Source: Sphingomonas pokkalii (GTDB taxonomy: Bacteria; Pseudomonadota; Alphaproteobacteria; Sphingomonadales; Sphingomonadaceae). From it: 64,000 bases of DNA. This document shows positions 17,405 through 25,879 of the stretch, piece after piece (within the stretch, counting starts at the first letter, position 1; every line of letters starts with the position of its first letter). Below the pieces are notes generated by a model that searched no databases, was not told the origin of the DNA, and saw only the letters and a program-made list of their open reading frames with translations. Location of the stretch: the NCBI RefSeq assembly GCF_003096275.1, contig NZ_QENQ01000001.1:2957565-3021564 (forward strand). The letters run 5' to 3'. The position numbers and the translations under genes are program-made.

Positions 17405-18526
17405 TTACTTCGGTAAGGATTTTGAGCCGGCAGAAAGAGGCACCGCACCGGTCGCGAGTACGCGCTTTAGCTCCCCAATCGCGCGAACGAACGCTTCGCA
17501 AGGTTCGCTGCGGCTGAACATGAAAGCCTCATTGAGGCCCGTTGAGGTTTTGAGTCCTAGCTCGCCGTAAAGCATGACCGGTAGTTCTCGGTTGTCCTTA
17601 AACCGTCGGTCTCGCGAGCCATCCTTGTTCGACTTCGCCCAGACCTTGCCGACTAACCTTGCGTCGGTCGGGACCCGCTCGGATTCGGTGAATCGAACAG
17701 ACGTATAGCTTATATCTAGTTCTTTGAGGTCAATGATCGCAAAATTGGAGCGGTCGACGTCCACCACTAGGACGAAGCCAGGATAGAAATATGCAGTCGA
17801 ACGGCCATTTTGAACTGGCAACGAAAGGGGCAAGTCTGCCGTGTCGACGAGCGGATCGGTTCGACGTGCGAGGCGGGCGACAATGCGGTCCACGACCGTG
17901 CTCGACATGCTTCGAGCCTTCACTCGATCGATGTGCTGAGAAGTTTTGAGGGCCCAAGAGCCTTCAGAAATGGCGAGTTGGTCAAAAGCTTGCAGCATAT
18001 GCCGATGCGGATCAGCGACGGCGGTTTCCATATCGAAGCTGATCGATATTCTGGATGCCGCCAGATTACCGCCGAGCGTAGACACCTGCGCCTTGCGAAG
18101 CGCCACCGCCCTGTCTGCCTTGGCGCGCAGAGATTTGGAGACGACAGACAACAGCGTTCCCCAACTCAGTGCCCGCGCAGTCCACGAAATGGCGTGCTGT
18201 AACTTGGCCTTCTTGATGTCGGCGCGAATCTCGCGTTCCCTCATGTAGGTCGCGATCAGAAGCTCTTTGAACTGACTAAGACCGCTCGACGTCATGGCGG
18301 CGACGTCTCCGCCGCCGAAGTCTACGCGGGTTCCCGGAATCAGGAACCGGTCCGTTGGCAGTGGGCCGGCGCGTCCGAAATCGCCAAGGAGCTGGAAGCG
18401 CGTACCCGAGAGCGCACGATCGGCCCCGTGCGTACTCCAATCGATCGCCGTCCGGACGCCGGTCTTTCGAATAAACATGCGGACCGGTGGGACAACGGTC
18501 AGTTCTCCACGAAACCGCGATGTCAT
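17405..18526 (-). CDS. Orphan protein of unknown function with atypical composition
   Basis: A 373-residue protein with no signal peptide. The first 60 residues (MTSRFRGELTVVPPVRMFIR, KTGVRTAIDWSTHG) weakly recall the DUF4236 pattern of short basic strands. A charged helical middle (MREREIRADIKKAKLQHAIS, SKSLRAKADRAVALRKAQ) follows, and then a beta-rich end (YFYPGFVLVVDVDRSNFAII). The DNA is less GC-rich and has more mixed codon use than its neighbours, suggesting transfer. The ATG at 18526 has AAAGG upstream. It is alone on its strand, between tetR and xylC. Function unknown. Confidence 0.65.
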   Translation of the reverse strand: MTSRFRGELTVVPPVRMFIRKTGVRTAIDWSTHGADRALSGTRFQLLGDFGRAGPLPTDRFLIPGTRVDFGGGDVAAMTSSGLSQFKELLIATYMREREIRADIKKAKLQHAISWTARALSWGTLLSVVSKSLRAKADRAVALRKAQVSTLGGNLAASRISISFDMETAVADPHRHMLQAFDQLAISEGSWALKTSQHIDRVKARSMSSTVVDRIVARLARRTDPLVDTADLPLSLPVQNGRSTAYFYPGFVLVVDVDRSNFAIIDLKELDISYTSVRFTESERVPTDARLVGKVWAKSNKDGSRDRRFKDNRELPVMLYGELGLKTSTGLNEAFMFSRSEPCEAFVRAIGELKRVLATGAVPLSAGSKSLPK

Positions 18527-18917
18527 GACCTTTCTCCCATCTGAAGAGCGAGTCGTCTGAGCGTGGATCAATGGTCAGGTGACTGCGGTCAACTGGATAG
18601 GCAACGAAACGAAGGCATCGTCTGATTAGGTAAGGGGAGCGTTGGGTCACCTATGATTCACCTCGAAGCCGTCAGCCTGAAACCGGCTCACCTCCGCGGG
18701 CGCTTCGATGACCGGTTGGGGAAGTGCTGAACGTCGGCTTCTGGGAGAAGCTGCCTTTGGATGTGCCCTGACAAACGGCGCGTTCTGCCCGCGAACCATC
18801 GCTCGATCGGCCGTGGTGAACGGCAGCGAAGCGCGTCTGCCGGGAAGCGGCCGGCCGCTTCCCGGCCATTCGGCCTGGCAGCCCCTCCCGGCGCAGTGTC
18901 CGGGAGGGGCTGCCCGT
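18527..18917. other. Intergenic gap upstream of the orphan gene
   Basis: 391 bases with no convincing gene. It holds the promoter area of the orphan gene at its left end and the hairpin of xylC at its right end. No insertion sequence, tRNA or attachment repeat was seen that would explain the atypical neighbour. Confidence 0.5.
18877..18914 (-). terminator. GC-rich hairpin after xylC
   Basis: A perfect 15-bp stem (18877-18891 with 18900-18914) and an 8-base loop start 4 nt after the xylC stop. No T-run follows on the minus strand, so it may slow or protect the transcript rather than act as a classical terminator. Confidence 0.6.
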
Positions 18918-19811
18918 TCAGGCGCCGGCGCGGATCATCGTGCCCGGCAGCCCCGCCACCGTCACGCGGAAGCTGAACAGGTCGCCGGAGGTCGGGCGTG
19001 CCGCCTTGTCTTGCGCGGAGAGGTGCTTGTTGGCGGTGGTGGCGAACACCGTCTTCAGGTCCGGGCCGCCGAACGCGATCTTGGTGATGGCGTCGACGGG
19101 GAAGGGGACGGTTTCGACCAGCTCGCCCGCCGGCGAATAGCGGCGCACTTCCGAGCCGGCGTAGAGGCTCACCCAGACATAGCCTTCGCTGTCGACGCAC
19201 GGGCCGTCGGGGAAGCCTTCCCCCTCCGCGATGCGGACGAATTCGCGACGGTTGACCAGCGCGCCCTCCGCATCGATGTCGCAGGCATAGACGACCGCGC
19301 CCAGCGTATCGACATGGTAGAGCGTCTTGCCGTCGGGCGAGACGGCGGGGCCGTTGGTGATCGATACCTTGGGGGCGGAGGCGACGCAGCTGCCGTCCGC
19401 CGCGAGCCGGTAGATGGTGCCGGTGGCGGCGCTTTCGCCGTCGTCCATCGTGCCGAACCAGAGGCGGCCTTCGGAATCGACGGTGCCGTCGTTCAGGCGA
19501 TTGCCGGGCAGGTCGGGCTCGGGATCGACCAGGGGCGTGAAGCTGCCATCGGCGGGATCGAACTTCGCCAGGCCGGTCTGGAGGCCGGCGACGAAGCCGC
19601 CGCTGGCCGCCGGCAGCGCGAAGCCCACCTGGGCCGGCGCGTCCCAGCTCGCCTTGTCGCCGGTGGCGGGATCATAGCGGTGGATCTTGTGGCTCTTGAT
19701 GTCGACGAACCACAACGCGGCGTCGCGCTCCACCCAGACCGGGCCTTCGAGAAGCGGAGCGCTGAGCCCCCACACGCTCTCCGGCGCCGAAACCACCACC
19801 TTGTCGGTCAT
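18918..19811 (-). CDS. xylC: SMP-30/gluconolactonase-family lactonase, probable xylonolactonase
   Basis: A 297-residue six-bladed propeller enzyme of the SMP-30 family (LLEGPVWVERDAALWFVDIK, GNRLNDGTVDSEGRLWFGTM, TNGPAVSPDGKTLYHVDT, FPDGPCVDSEGYVWVSLYAG). The Glu, Asn and Asp metal ligands at the family positions are visible. It would open D-xylonolactone to xylonate. The ATG at 19811 has GGAGA upstream. It follows xylB after one base, in the order xylX-xylB-xylC. The substrate is inferred from this operon. Confidence 0.88.
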   Translation of the reverse strand: MTDKVVVSAPESVWGLSAPLLEGPVWVERDAALWFVDIKSHKIHRYDPATGDKASWDAPAQVGFALPAASGGFVAGLQTGLAKFDPADGSFTPLVDPEPDLPGNRLNDGTVDSEGRLWFGTMDDGESAATGTIYRLAADGSCVASAPKVSITNGPAVSPDGKTLYHVDTLGAVVYACDIDAEGALVNRREFVRIAEGEGFPDGPCVDSEGYVWVSLYAGSEVRRYSPAGELVETVPFPVDAITKIAFGGPDLKTVFATTANKHLSAQDKAARPTSGDLFSFRVTVAGLPGTMIRAGA

Positions 19812-19812
19812 C

Positions 19813-20610
19813 TTATCTCCAGCCTGCATCCACGAAGAATTCGTGGCTCGTTATCAGGCGTGCGTCGTCGGATGCAAGGAACAGTGCCGCGGCGGCGATG
19901 TCGTCGGGCACCAGGCGGCCGGGCAGGCACTGCGCCTTGACGATCTCCGCCTCGCCTTCCGGCGTGTACCATTTCATCTGGCGCGGCGTCTTGACGTTGC
20001 CGGGGACGATGCAGACCGAGCGGATGCCGTCCGGGCCCAGCTCGCGCGCCAGGCTGCGGGTGAGGCCCTCGATCGCCGCCTTGGCGGTCTGGTAGAGGGT
20101 GAGTTCCTCAAGCGCCAGGTGCCAGGAGATCGAGCCGAGGTTGATGATCACGCCGGCGCGCTTCGCCTTCATCGCCGGGATCACCGCCTGCGCCATGAAG
20201 AACTGGTGGCGCAGATTCACGTTCAGGCGGTTGTCCCAATATTCCGGGGTCACCTGCTCGATCGTGTGGCGGTCGTCATTGGCGGCGTTGTTGAGCAGCA
20301 CGTCGAATGCGCCCTCGGCCTCGATCAGCGCCTGCACCTGCGCTTGCGCGGCGCGGACGTCGGTGAGGTCGACCTTGTGGAAGCGCGGCGCGATCGGCGC
20401 ATCGGCGAGGCTGGCGACCAGCGCCTGCGAATCTTCCTCGGCGATGTCGAAGAAGGTGACGTCCGCGCCCTGGCGGACGAACCCTTCGACCAGCCCGGCG
20501 CCGATGCCCGAGCCGCCGCCGGTGATCAGGACCCGCTTGCCCTGGAGGCTGGGATAAACGGCGCGCTGGGCGGCCGGGATCGGCCCCTGCTGGAGATCGA
20601 CGTGCGTCAT
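19813..20610 (-). CDS. xylB: NAD-dependent xylose dehydrogenase (SDR)
   Basis: A 265-residue short-chain dehydrogenase that should oxidise D-xylose to xylonolactone. It has the cofactor loop LITGGGSGIGAGL, an Asp at the end of strand 2 (FFDIA) favouring NAD, the NNAANDD motif, and the catalytic Ser-Tyr-Lys (GSISW and YQTAKA). It closely follows the Caulobacter XylB sequence as I recall it, including VNLRHQFF, CIVPGNVKT and the C-terminal FVDAGWR. The ATG at 20610 has AAGG upstream; a GTG at 20616 is an alternative. Confidence 0.92.
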   Translation of the reverse strand: MTHVDLQQGPIPAAQRAVYPSLQGKRVLITGGGSGIGAGLVEGFVRQGADVTFFDIAEEDSQALVASLADAPIAPRFHKVDLTDVRAAQAQVQALIEAEGAFDVLLNNAANDDRHTIEQVTPEYWDNRLNVNLRHQFFMAQAVIPAMKAKRAGVIINLGSISWHLALEELTLYQTAKAAIEGLTRSLARELGPDGIRSVCIVPGNVKTPRQMKWYTPEGEAEIVKAQCLPGRLVPDDIAAAALFLASDDARLITSHEFFVDAGWR

Positions 20611-20617
20611 GGACACC

Positions 20618-21748
20618 TTAGGAATGCGAGAGAAGGCCGCGCGCGGCGAGGTTGCGCATCAGATCGCGGATGCCGAACGTCCAGGGCGCGGCGGCCTTCG
20701 ACGTGGTGACGCGGTTGACGAGCGTGCCGAGCTTCGGCGTGGAAATGCGGACGATATCGCCGGGCTTGTGGGTGAAGCCGCGGCCGGGATGATCGCGATC
20801 CTGCACCGGCGCGAACAGCGTGCCGAGGAACAGCGCGAAGCCGTCCGGATACTGGTGCTCGCTCAGCGTCTGGCGGACGAGCTCGGTGGGATCGCGGCTG
20901 ATCTCGCTCATCTTGTTGGTGCCCGACAGGCGATAGCCCTCCGGTCCGTCGATGGTGAGATCGACCACGGCGGCGCGCACGTCGTCCATGGTGAAGCGGT
21001 CATCGAACAGGCGGATGAACGGGCCGATCGCGGTCGAGGCGTTGTTGTCCTTCGCCTTGCCGAGCAGCAGCGCGCTGCGGCCCTCGAAGTCGCGCAGATT
21101 GACGTCGTTGCCGAGCGTCGCGCCCCGAATCGCACCGGTCCGGTCGACCACCAGCACCACTTCCGGCTCGGGATTGTTCCAGTCGCTGTCCGAGCGGATG
21201 CCGATCTCGGCGCCCCAGCCCATGGCGGAAAGCACGGGGGCCTTGGTGAACACCTCGGCATCCGGCCCGATCGCGACTTCCAGATATTGCGACCACATGC
21301 CCGCTTCGATCAGCGCGGCCTTGAGGGCGGCGGCCTCGGCGGTGCCGGGGACGACCGAACGGATGCCCGAGCCGACCTTGGCTTCCAGATCGCCGCGAAT
21401 CTCGGCGGCCTTGGCGGAATCGCCGCGGGCGCGTTCCTCGATCACGCGCTCCAGCGCCGAGACCGCGAAGGTGACGCCGGCGGCCTTGACGCATTGCAGG
21501 TCGATCGGCGCCAGGATCTGCGGGGCCGATTCGCTGCCGAGCGCTTCGACGCTGCAAAGCACCGTGCCGCCAAGCGTCGCGATGTCATCGCGCTCGAGCA
21601 GGTCGGCGACGGTGGGCGCGGTGGCGGAGACGTCGATCACCTCGCCGTTGCGCAGAAGGACCGGACTGGGGCCCGCGGCCGTTTGCACGCGACCGACCAG
21701 AATCGCCTGTGCATGATCGACAGGCAGCATTGCAGATGACGCTTCCAA
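20618..21748 (-). CDS. xylX: Fumarylacetoacetate-hydrolase-fold 2-keto-3-deoxyxylonate dehydratase
   Basis: About 376 residues of the FAH superfamily. The metal-binding segment AEIGIRSDSDWNNPEPEVVL shows the family acidic ligands, and GNDVNLRDFEGRSALLLGKAKDNN and DIVRISTPKLGTLVN follow the XylX pattern. In the Weimberg route XylX dehydrates 2-keto-3-deoxyxylonate to 2-oxoglutarate semialdehyde. It is the first gene of the operon. No ATG fits well: the TTG at 21748 has GAGGG 4 nt upstream and is preferred; the ATG at 21730 is the alternative. xylA and xylD are not adjacent. Confidence 0.88.
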   Translation of the reverse strand: MEASSAMLPVDHAQAILVGRVQTAAGPSPVLLRNGEVIDVSATAPTVADLLERDDIATLGGTVLCSVEALGSESAPQILAPIDLQCVKAAGVTFAVSALERVIEERARGDSAKAAEIRGDLEAKVGSGIRSVVPGTAEAAALKAALIEAGMWSQYLEVAIGPDAEVFTKAPVLSAMGWGAEIGIRSDSDWNNPEPEVVLVVDRTGAIRGATLGNDVNLRDFEGRSALLLGKAKDNNASTAIGPFIRLFDDRFTMDDVRAAVVDLTIDGPEGYRLSGTNKMSEISRDPTELVRQTLSEHQYPDGFALFLGTLFAPVQDRDHPGRGFTHKPGDIVRISTPKLGTLVNRVTTSKAAAPWTFGIRDLMRNLAARGLLSHS

Positions 21749-21776
21749 GACCCTCGCCCTACCTTGTTTCGAGTTG

Positions 21777-21790
21777 TGATAGCGCTACCA
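21777..21790. promoter_or_regulatory. LacI-type (XylR-like) operator upstream of xylX
   Basis: TGATAGCGCTACCA is a near-perfect 14-bp palindrome around the central AGCGCT typical of LacI-family operators. It is 29 nt upstream of the xylX start, where a repressor would block transcription. It resembles the xylose-responsive XylR operator of Caulobacter. The repressor gene itself is not in the window. Confidence 0.7.
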
Positions 21791-21846
21791 TTGGCGCTTC
21801 GGAGGTATGCATGTCAAGCAGCGGGATAGCGTAAGCCGTCCCGGTT

Positions 21847-22503
21847 TCAAATATGGGAGAGGATTTCCCCTACAATCGCTTCGGGCGGGCGCATCGCGCC
21901 GCCCTCGCTGGCACGCACCACGCGCCACGGGCCGAGCAGGTCCGCCGCCACGATCGTCTCGTAATTGCCGCGCACCCGCTGCTGGAGCGCGATATCGGCT
22001 TCATATTCGTCGAAGCTGCGGGTCGTGTAGCTGCGCTGGGCCTTTTGCAGTATCAGTTCGCGGGCGAGATCCCAGGGCGTATCGAGATAGAGGGACAGGC
22101 GCGGTCGGGGGAGGGCGAACTGGCCGATTTCGAGCGCCAGGATCCAGTCCATCAGCGCGCGGCCGGCCTCGCCGCCCAGCTTCGCGCCCTGATAGGCCAT
22201 GTTCGAGGCGACATAACGATCGAGCACCACGACATCATGGTCCGCCTGTGCCTGCAGCAATTCGTCACGCCATTCGAGCCGGTCCAGCGCATAGAGCACG
22301 GCGGCGGCCTTCGGGCTGACCGGCACGTCCAGTTCGCCGGCGAGCATCCGGCCGATCGTCACCCCGGCGACGGTTTCGCCATAGCGGGGAAAGCCCAGGA
22401 CGGTGGCGGAGCGCCCGCTTGCCTGCAGCGCCGCGCACAGGCCGCGTGCGGCGGTGTTCTTGCCGACGCCGTCGGCGCCCTCGATCGCGATCAGATCACC
22501 CAT
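21847..22503 (-). CDS. tmk: Thymidylate kinase
   Basis: A 218-residue dTMP kinase-like protein (dTMP to dTDP with ATP). The P-loop is EGADGVGKNT at residues 8-17, in which Asn replaces the common Ser/Thr before the last Thr. LDRYVASNMAYQGAKLGG carries the DR(Y/H) motif, and YLDTPWDLARELI and the TTRSFDEYEAD segment form the lid side. It is monocistronic. Because of the altered P-loop it could be a second, specialised Tmk. Confidence 0.88.
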   Translation of the reverse strand: MGDLIAIEGADGVGKNTAARGLCAALQASGRSATVLGFPRYGETVAGVTIGRMLAGELDVPVSPKAAAVLYALDRLEWRDELLQAQADHDVVVLDRYVASNMAYQGAKLGGEAGRALMDWILALEIGQFALPRPRLSLYLDTPWDLARELILQKAQRSYTTRSFDEYEADIALQQRVRGNYETIVAADLLGPWRVVRASEGGAMRPPEAIVGEILSHI

Positions 22504-22555
22504 GCGGGCGCCATAGCATGGCGGCGCGGCTTGTCACGGTCGCACCGGTATCGAA

Positions 22556-23068
22556 TCAATGGCGGGCGGAAAGATCCGAAGGGGTGCACAGCAACGCGCA
22601 GGGGCCGCGGGGATCGAGAGGCACGATCGCGGTGAGCGGCGCATCGCCCCCGGCATGGGCCAACAGCCAGCCGGGTTCGGCCACGGCCGGGCGGGCGGGG
22701 GAAAAGGCGACGCCGGTGCCGTCGGTGATCATGCCGAGCCGGCGGGGCGGGCTGGGCCAGCGGCCGGCAAGATAGGTAAGGCAGGCGGCGGCGGCATCCT
22801 GGAGGATGCCTTCATCGCTGTCTTCGGGGCAGAAGCCCTCCGGCGTCGATTCGATCTCCGCGACGGCCCGGAAATCCTCGGCACGCCACCAGATCAACCG
22901 CAGCGAACCGCGATCATCCTGCTGCAGCCCGAGGAAAAGCTTGCTCTCGGCCGGGAGGAGCGGCTGCGCGCAGCGCGCCACTTCCTCGGCCAGTTCGGTG
23001 AGCTTGTAGTTCGGGCGCGGCAGCAGATGCTGGGCGGCGGGACCGGTAGGACGCGAATCGTGCGGCAT
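22556..23068 (-). CDS. Hypothetical protein
   Basis: A 170-residue soluble, slightly acidic protein (NYKLTELAEEVARCAQPLLP, LRLIWWRAEDFRAVAEIEST, PSPPRRLGMITDGTGVAFSP). It has no signal peptide, membrane segment or recognised motif. A clear TATAAT -10 lies on its strand at 23104-23099, about 30 nt upstream of the ATG, which follows GGGAAGGAGG-like bases on the opposite sense. It is followed by tmk on the same strand with a 52-nt gap. Confidence 0.55.
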   Translation of the reverse strand: MPHDSRPTGPAAQHLLPRPNYKLTELAEEVARCAQPLLPAESKLFLGLQQDDRGSLRLIWWRAEDFRAVAEIESTPEGFCPEDSDEGILQDAAAACLTYLAGRWPSPPRRLGMITDGTGVAFSPARPAVAEPGWLLAHAGGDAPLTAIVPLDPRGPCALLCTPSDLSARH

Positions 23069-23128
23069 CGGGTGGTTCCGGGAAGGAGGTACCCTCCCAT
23101 TATAGCACGATCCCGCGCGAAGGGGTGA

Positions 23129-24184
23129 TCAGTGCAGCGCGGCGCTGCTCGGCGAGGCCGGTGCGGCCAGCGATACGGCTTCCACCGTCTCGCGGGTGGC
23201 GTCGGCCGCGACGACGGCGTCGACGCTGGCGGGATCGATCGCGCGGATGCTGGACAGCAGGTTATGCGGCTGGCTGGCATCGGGCAGGATCGGGGTGGCG
23301 TTGCGGGTGGCGGCCGGCTGGCGGCGCTTGCCGGTGGCCGGCGTGCCATATTCTGCCATCACCGAGAAGCGCGGATCGGCGGCGGCGATTTCCGCGATGA
23401 CCTTGGCCGCGCGCTTGGTGATCTGGCGGACGCGTTCCTTGGTGACGCCGGTTTCGAGCGAGAGATCGTCGAGCGTCGCGGTCTGGAATACGCGGCGGGC
23501 GACGATTTCGCGATCGCGCTCCAGCTTGGCTTCCAGCTTTTCCAGTTCGATCGGATCGATGCCGTAGGTGGCGTTGCGCAGGCGCGGGCCTTCGCGGCGC
23601 AGTGCCGCTTCCTCGCGCTTGGGCCGGGGGCGGCGGCGAAGCTGCTCGATGCCGACCTTGCGGAGATGATCGACATAGGCCTCGATCAGCGAGGCGATCG
23701 CGCCATCGGCGAGATAGTCCGACGCGGCGCTTTCCGTACGGAACAGCGCGTCTTCGTCCTCGATCATCGCTTCGGGCGACAGTTCCTCGCCATCGGCCGA
23801 AGTGCCGAGCGCGGTGAGCGAAACGGTGGTGGCTTCGACCTTCTTCGCCGAGGGGCGCTGATCGGTCATCAGGCGGAAGCGCAGGCTCTGCAGCTCGCCG
23901 CGGATCTGCCAGTTGACGAAGGTGGTGAACTGGGCCTTTTCCGGTTCATAGGCCTGGATGGCGCGGTGCACGGCGATGGCGCAGCACTGCTCGGCATCAT
24001 CCCAGTGCGCGGTCAGGCCGTACTGGCGGATGAAATGGCGGATGCGGGGGGCGATCAGTTTCAGGATGCGGGCAAAGGCACGATCGATTTCAGCCCGCTG
24101 ACGGTTGGTCTGCTTCGCGTCCTTGGGCGAATTCTCGATAACGGTGGCAACAGCTGCCTCGAGAGCGATCGTGATCTTCGACAT
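23129..24184 (-). CDS. Sigma-70-like factor / region 4 helix-turn-helix protein
   Basis: A 351-residue protein. Residues about 35-110 resemble sigma region 2 (FIRQYGLTAHWDDAEQCCA, AIQAYEPEKAQFTTFVNWQIRGEL). Residues about 228-265 are a region-4 helix-turn-helix (ATLDDLSLETGVTKERVRQI, TKRAAKVI). Between them is a charged linker instead of a full region 3, and the C-terminus is a low-complexity Ala/Thr tail. It may be a true alternative sigma factor or a sigma-like regulator. It sits at the edge of the flagellar region and has its own TATAAT box. Confidence 0.7.
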   Translation of the reverse strand: MSKITIALEAAVATVIENSPKDAKQTNRQRAEIDRAFARILKLIAPRIRHFIRQYGLTAHWDDAEQCCAIAVHRAIQAYEPEKAQFTTFVNWQIRGELQSLRFRLMTDQRPSAKKVEATTVSLTALGTSADGEELSPEAMIEDEDALFRTESAASDYLADGAIASLIEAYVDHLRKVGIEQLRRRPRPKREEAALRREGPRLRNATYGIDPIELEKLEAKLERDREIVARRVFQTATLDDLSLETGVTKERVRQITKRAAKVIAEIAAADPRFSVMAEYGTPATGKRRQPAATRNATPILPDASQPHNLLSSIRAIDPASVDAVVAADATRETVEAVSLAAPASPSSAALH

Positions 24185-24314
24185 CTAACTTCCCCTGATT
24201 CGAGCCGCCGGGTCCGATTGTTTCGGCGCCGTCGACAGGGGCAGATTTGGGCTGAATAGCTTAAAACACTGCTAATTGGGGCCTTAGGTAGAATCCCGAA
24301 AACCGCTTTCGATC

Positions 24315-24320
24315 ATTATA
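24315..24320 (-). promoter_or_regulatory. -10 box of the sigma-like gene
   Basis: TATAAT is read on the minus strand at 24320-24315, about 130 nt upstream of the ATG at 24184. It is preceded by TTGC, and no convincing TTGACA lies at 16-18 bp. The 238-nt gap also holds a TATCGGT/ACCGATA repeat pair near 24370-24392. Confidence 0.45.
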
Positions 24321-24422
24321 GCAAAGCCGATTCGCAGTGCGTGGCAAGCCATTGAAAAAAGTGTGGTTAATATCGGTGAACGATAACCGATAACCTGCTT
24401 CGATGGCAGCTATCCCTGTGGT

Positions 24423-25451
24423 TTACAGGGAGAATTTATCCGGTTGGATGCGGCGATCGATGAAGCCGAGTAACCATTCCCGGTGCGCGGTTTTCGCGTC
24501 GCCGGCGCTGGCGATGCGCTGATCGGCAGCGGCATGGCCGATCTGGGCGGCAAGCAGCTGGCGCGCCCGTGCGGGGGCGATTCCGCCGTCCAGGAAACGG
24601 CGGGCATCGGCCAGACCGAGATGGTGGCTGAGATAGGCGGCCTTGGCGAGCGTTTCCGAATCGGCACGCACCTTCAGCCCCGCCGATTCGAGCTGGTGCA
24701 GATTGCTGCGCGCCATATCGCCGATGCACTGGATCGATGCCTGCGGATCGTAGCGCAGGGCCAGCAGCTCGCCGCGGCGGGCAGGATCGACCTTGCCGGC
24801 GCCGGTCAGCCAGCCGCGCTGCTGTGCGATCTGGTTGAGCCAGGTGCCGGGCTGTTCGGCCAAGGTCTGCCAGGTGCCGCTGAGAAACTGGCCCAGGCCT
24901 GCGGCGCTCGAGCGCGGGTTGCGCGAAAGCGGGTTCCAACTGCCGTCGCCGCCCTTGGCGGCTTCCGCATCGACAATGGCGGCGATGGCCGAGGCGGGGA
25001 TGCCGCTGCGCGCGCCCGCTTCGGAAAGTGCCGCATGATAGCGCGCATTGGGGCCGAGCGCGCGCGGCGTAGCGTCGTCGATCGCCGCCGCGGTGGCGGT
25101 CGCCTGGTTCGGCTGCGGTGCCGGGGGGGCGGGCGGCGCCGAGCCCAGCGCCTTCGCGATGATGCCGGCTTCCCCGCCATGTTCTTCCTCGCCGCGATGA
25201 CAGCTGCAGTCGCAATGGCAGCTGCAGCGTGCCCGCCCGCCTTGGGGCGCCTGCGTGCCCAGCATTTCGAGGAGCGAATCCATCGACATGCCGGCATTGC
25301 CGAGCGGCATTCCGGACTTGTTCGGATCGCGATCGCCATCACCGATCGCGGCGCGCCACAATCGGTTCGAAAGTTCGGACTGCGCCTGGGTGTAGATCAC
25401 ATTGGCGCGCTGCGCCGGCGTGAGCGCGGCAAGATCGGGACGCTGGATCAT
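24423..25451 (-). CDS. SLT-type peptidoglycan hydrolase with a Cys-rich insert, flagellar cluster
   Basis: A 342-residue protein. The C-terminal two-thirds look like a lytic-transglycosylase/SLT fold: AIAAIVDAEAAKGGDG with a candidate catalytic Glu at 163, then GLGQFLSGTWQTL. The flagellar FlgJ in this window lacks a muramidase domain, so this protein may open the wall for the rod. It has no evident signal peptide. Oddly, residues 76-85 read CSCHCDCSCH, five Cys and two His in ten residues, followed by an acidic-His stretch, which looks like a metal site. It overlaps fliJ by ATGA. Confidence 0.75.
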   Translation of the reverse strand: MIQRPDLAALTPAQRANVIYTQAQSELSNRLWRAAIGDGDRDPNKSGMPLGNAGMSMDSLLEMLGTQAPQGGRARCSCHCDCSCHRGEEEHGGEAGIIAKALGSAPPAPPAPQPNQATATAAAIDDATPRALGPNARYHAALSEAGARSGIPASAIAAIVDAEAAKGGDGSWNPLSRNPRSSAAGLGQFLSGTWQTLAEQPGTWLNQIAQQRGWLTGAGKVDPARRGELLALRYDPQASIQCIGDMARSNLHQLESAGLKVRADSETLAKAAYLSHHLGLADARRFLDGGIAPARARQLLAAQIGHAAADQRIASAGDAKTAHREWLLGFIDRRIQPDKFSL

Positions 25452-25879
25452 CCGGCCTTCACCATCATGCGCTTGCGATCATGCAGGAAGCGGGCGGCGG
25501 CGATGTCGTCGATCGCGGCCTGTTCCGCCGCTTCGAGGGCGCGGGCCTGCTCGTCGCGATAGCGTTGCGCCGCGGTTTCGATCGCGCGCAGCCGGCCGAA
25601 CGCTTCCTGCGCCTGCTCGCGCAGTTGCGCCAGCCGGCCCCGTGCCGCTTCCGCCTCGGCAGCGACGCGGGCCTGCTGGTGCTTGGCGCGCGCCAGCCAG
25701 AGGTCCGAATCGAACGGCAGGGCATGGGCGAGCACGCGCTCTTCGCGCGCCCGTTCGGCAAGCGCGCCGGCTTCCTGCTCCAGCGCGGCGACCCGTTCTG
25801 CGGCGGCGGCGATCGCCACTTTCGCCGCGTCGACGTCGCGCTGCTGCATCCGGAGGGCGGTGTCGTAGGGCGTTTTCAT
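25448..25879 (-). CDS. fliJ: Flagellar export protein FliJ
   Basis: A 143-residue, almost fully helical, Ala/Arg/Glu-rich coiled-coil protein ([40 protein letters not shown]). That is the shape of FliJ, the central stalk of the export ATPase and escort of chaperones. Sequence alone is weakly specific, but position directly after fliI with a 4-nt overlap (ATGA) makes the assignment firm. Confidence 0.85.
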   Translation of the reverse strand: MKTPYDTALRMQQRDVDAAKVAIAAAAERVAALEQEAGALAERAREERVLAHALPFDSDLWLARAKHQQARVAAEAEAARGRLAQLREQAQEAFGRLRAIETAAQRYRDEQARALEAAEQAAIDDIAAARFLHDRKRMMVKAG

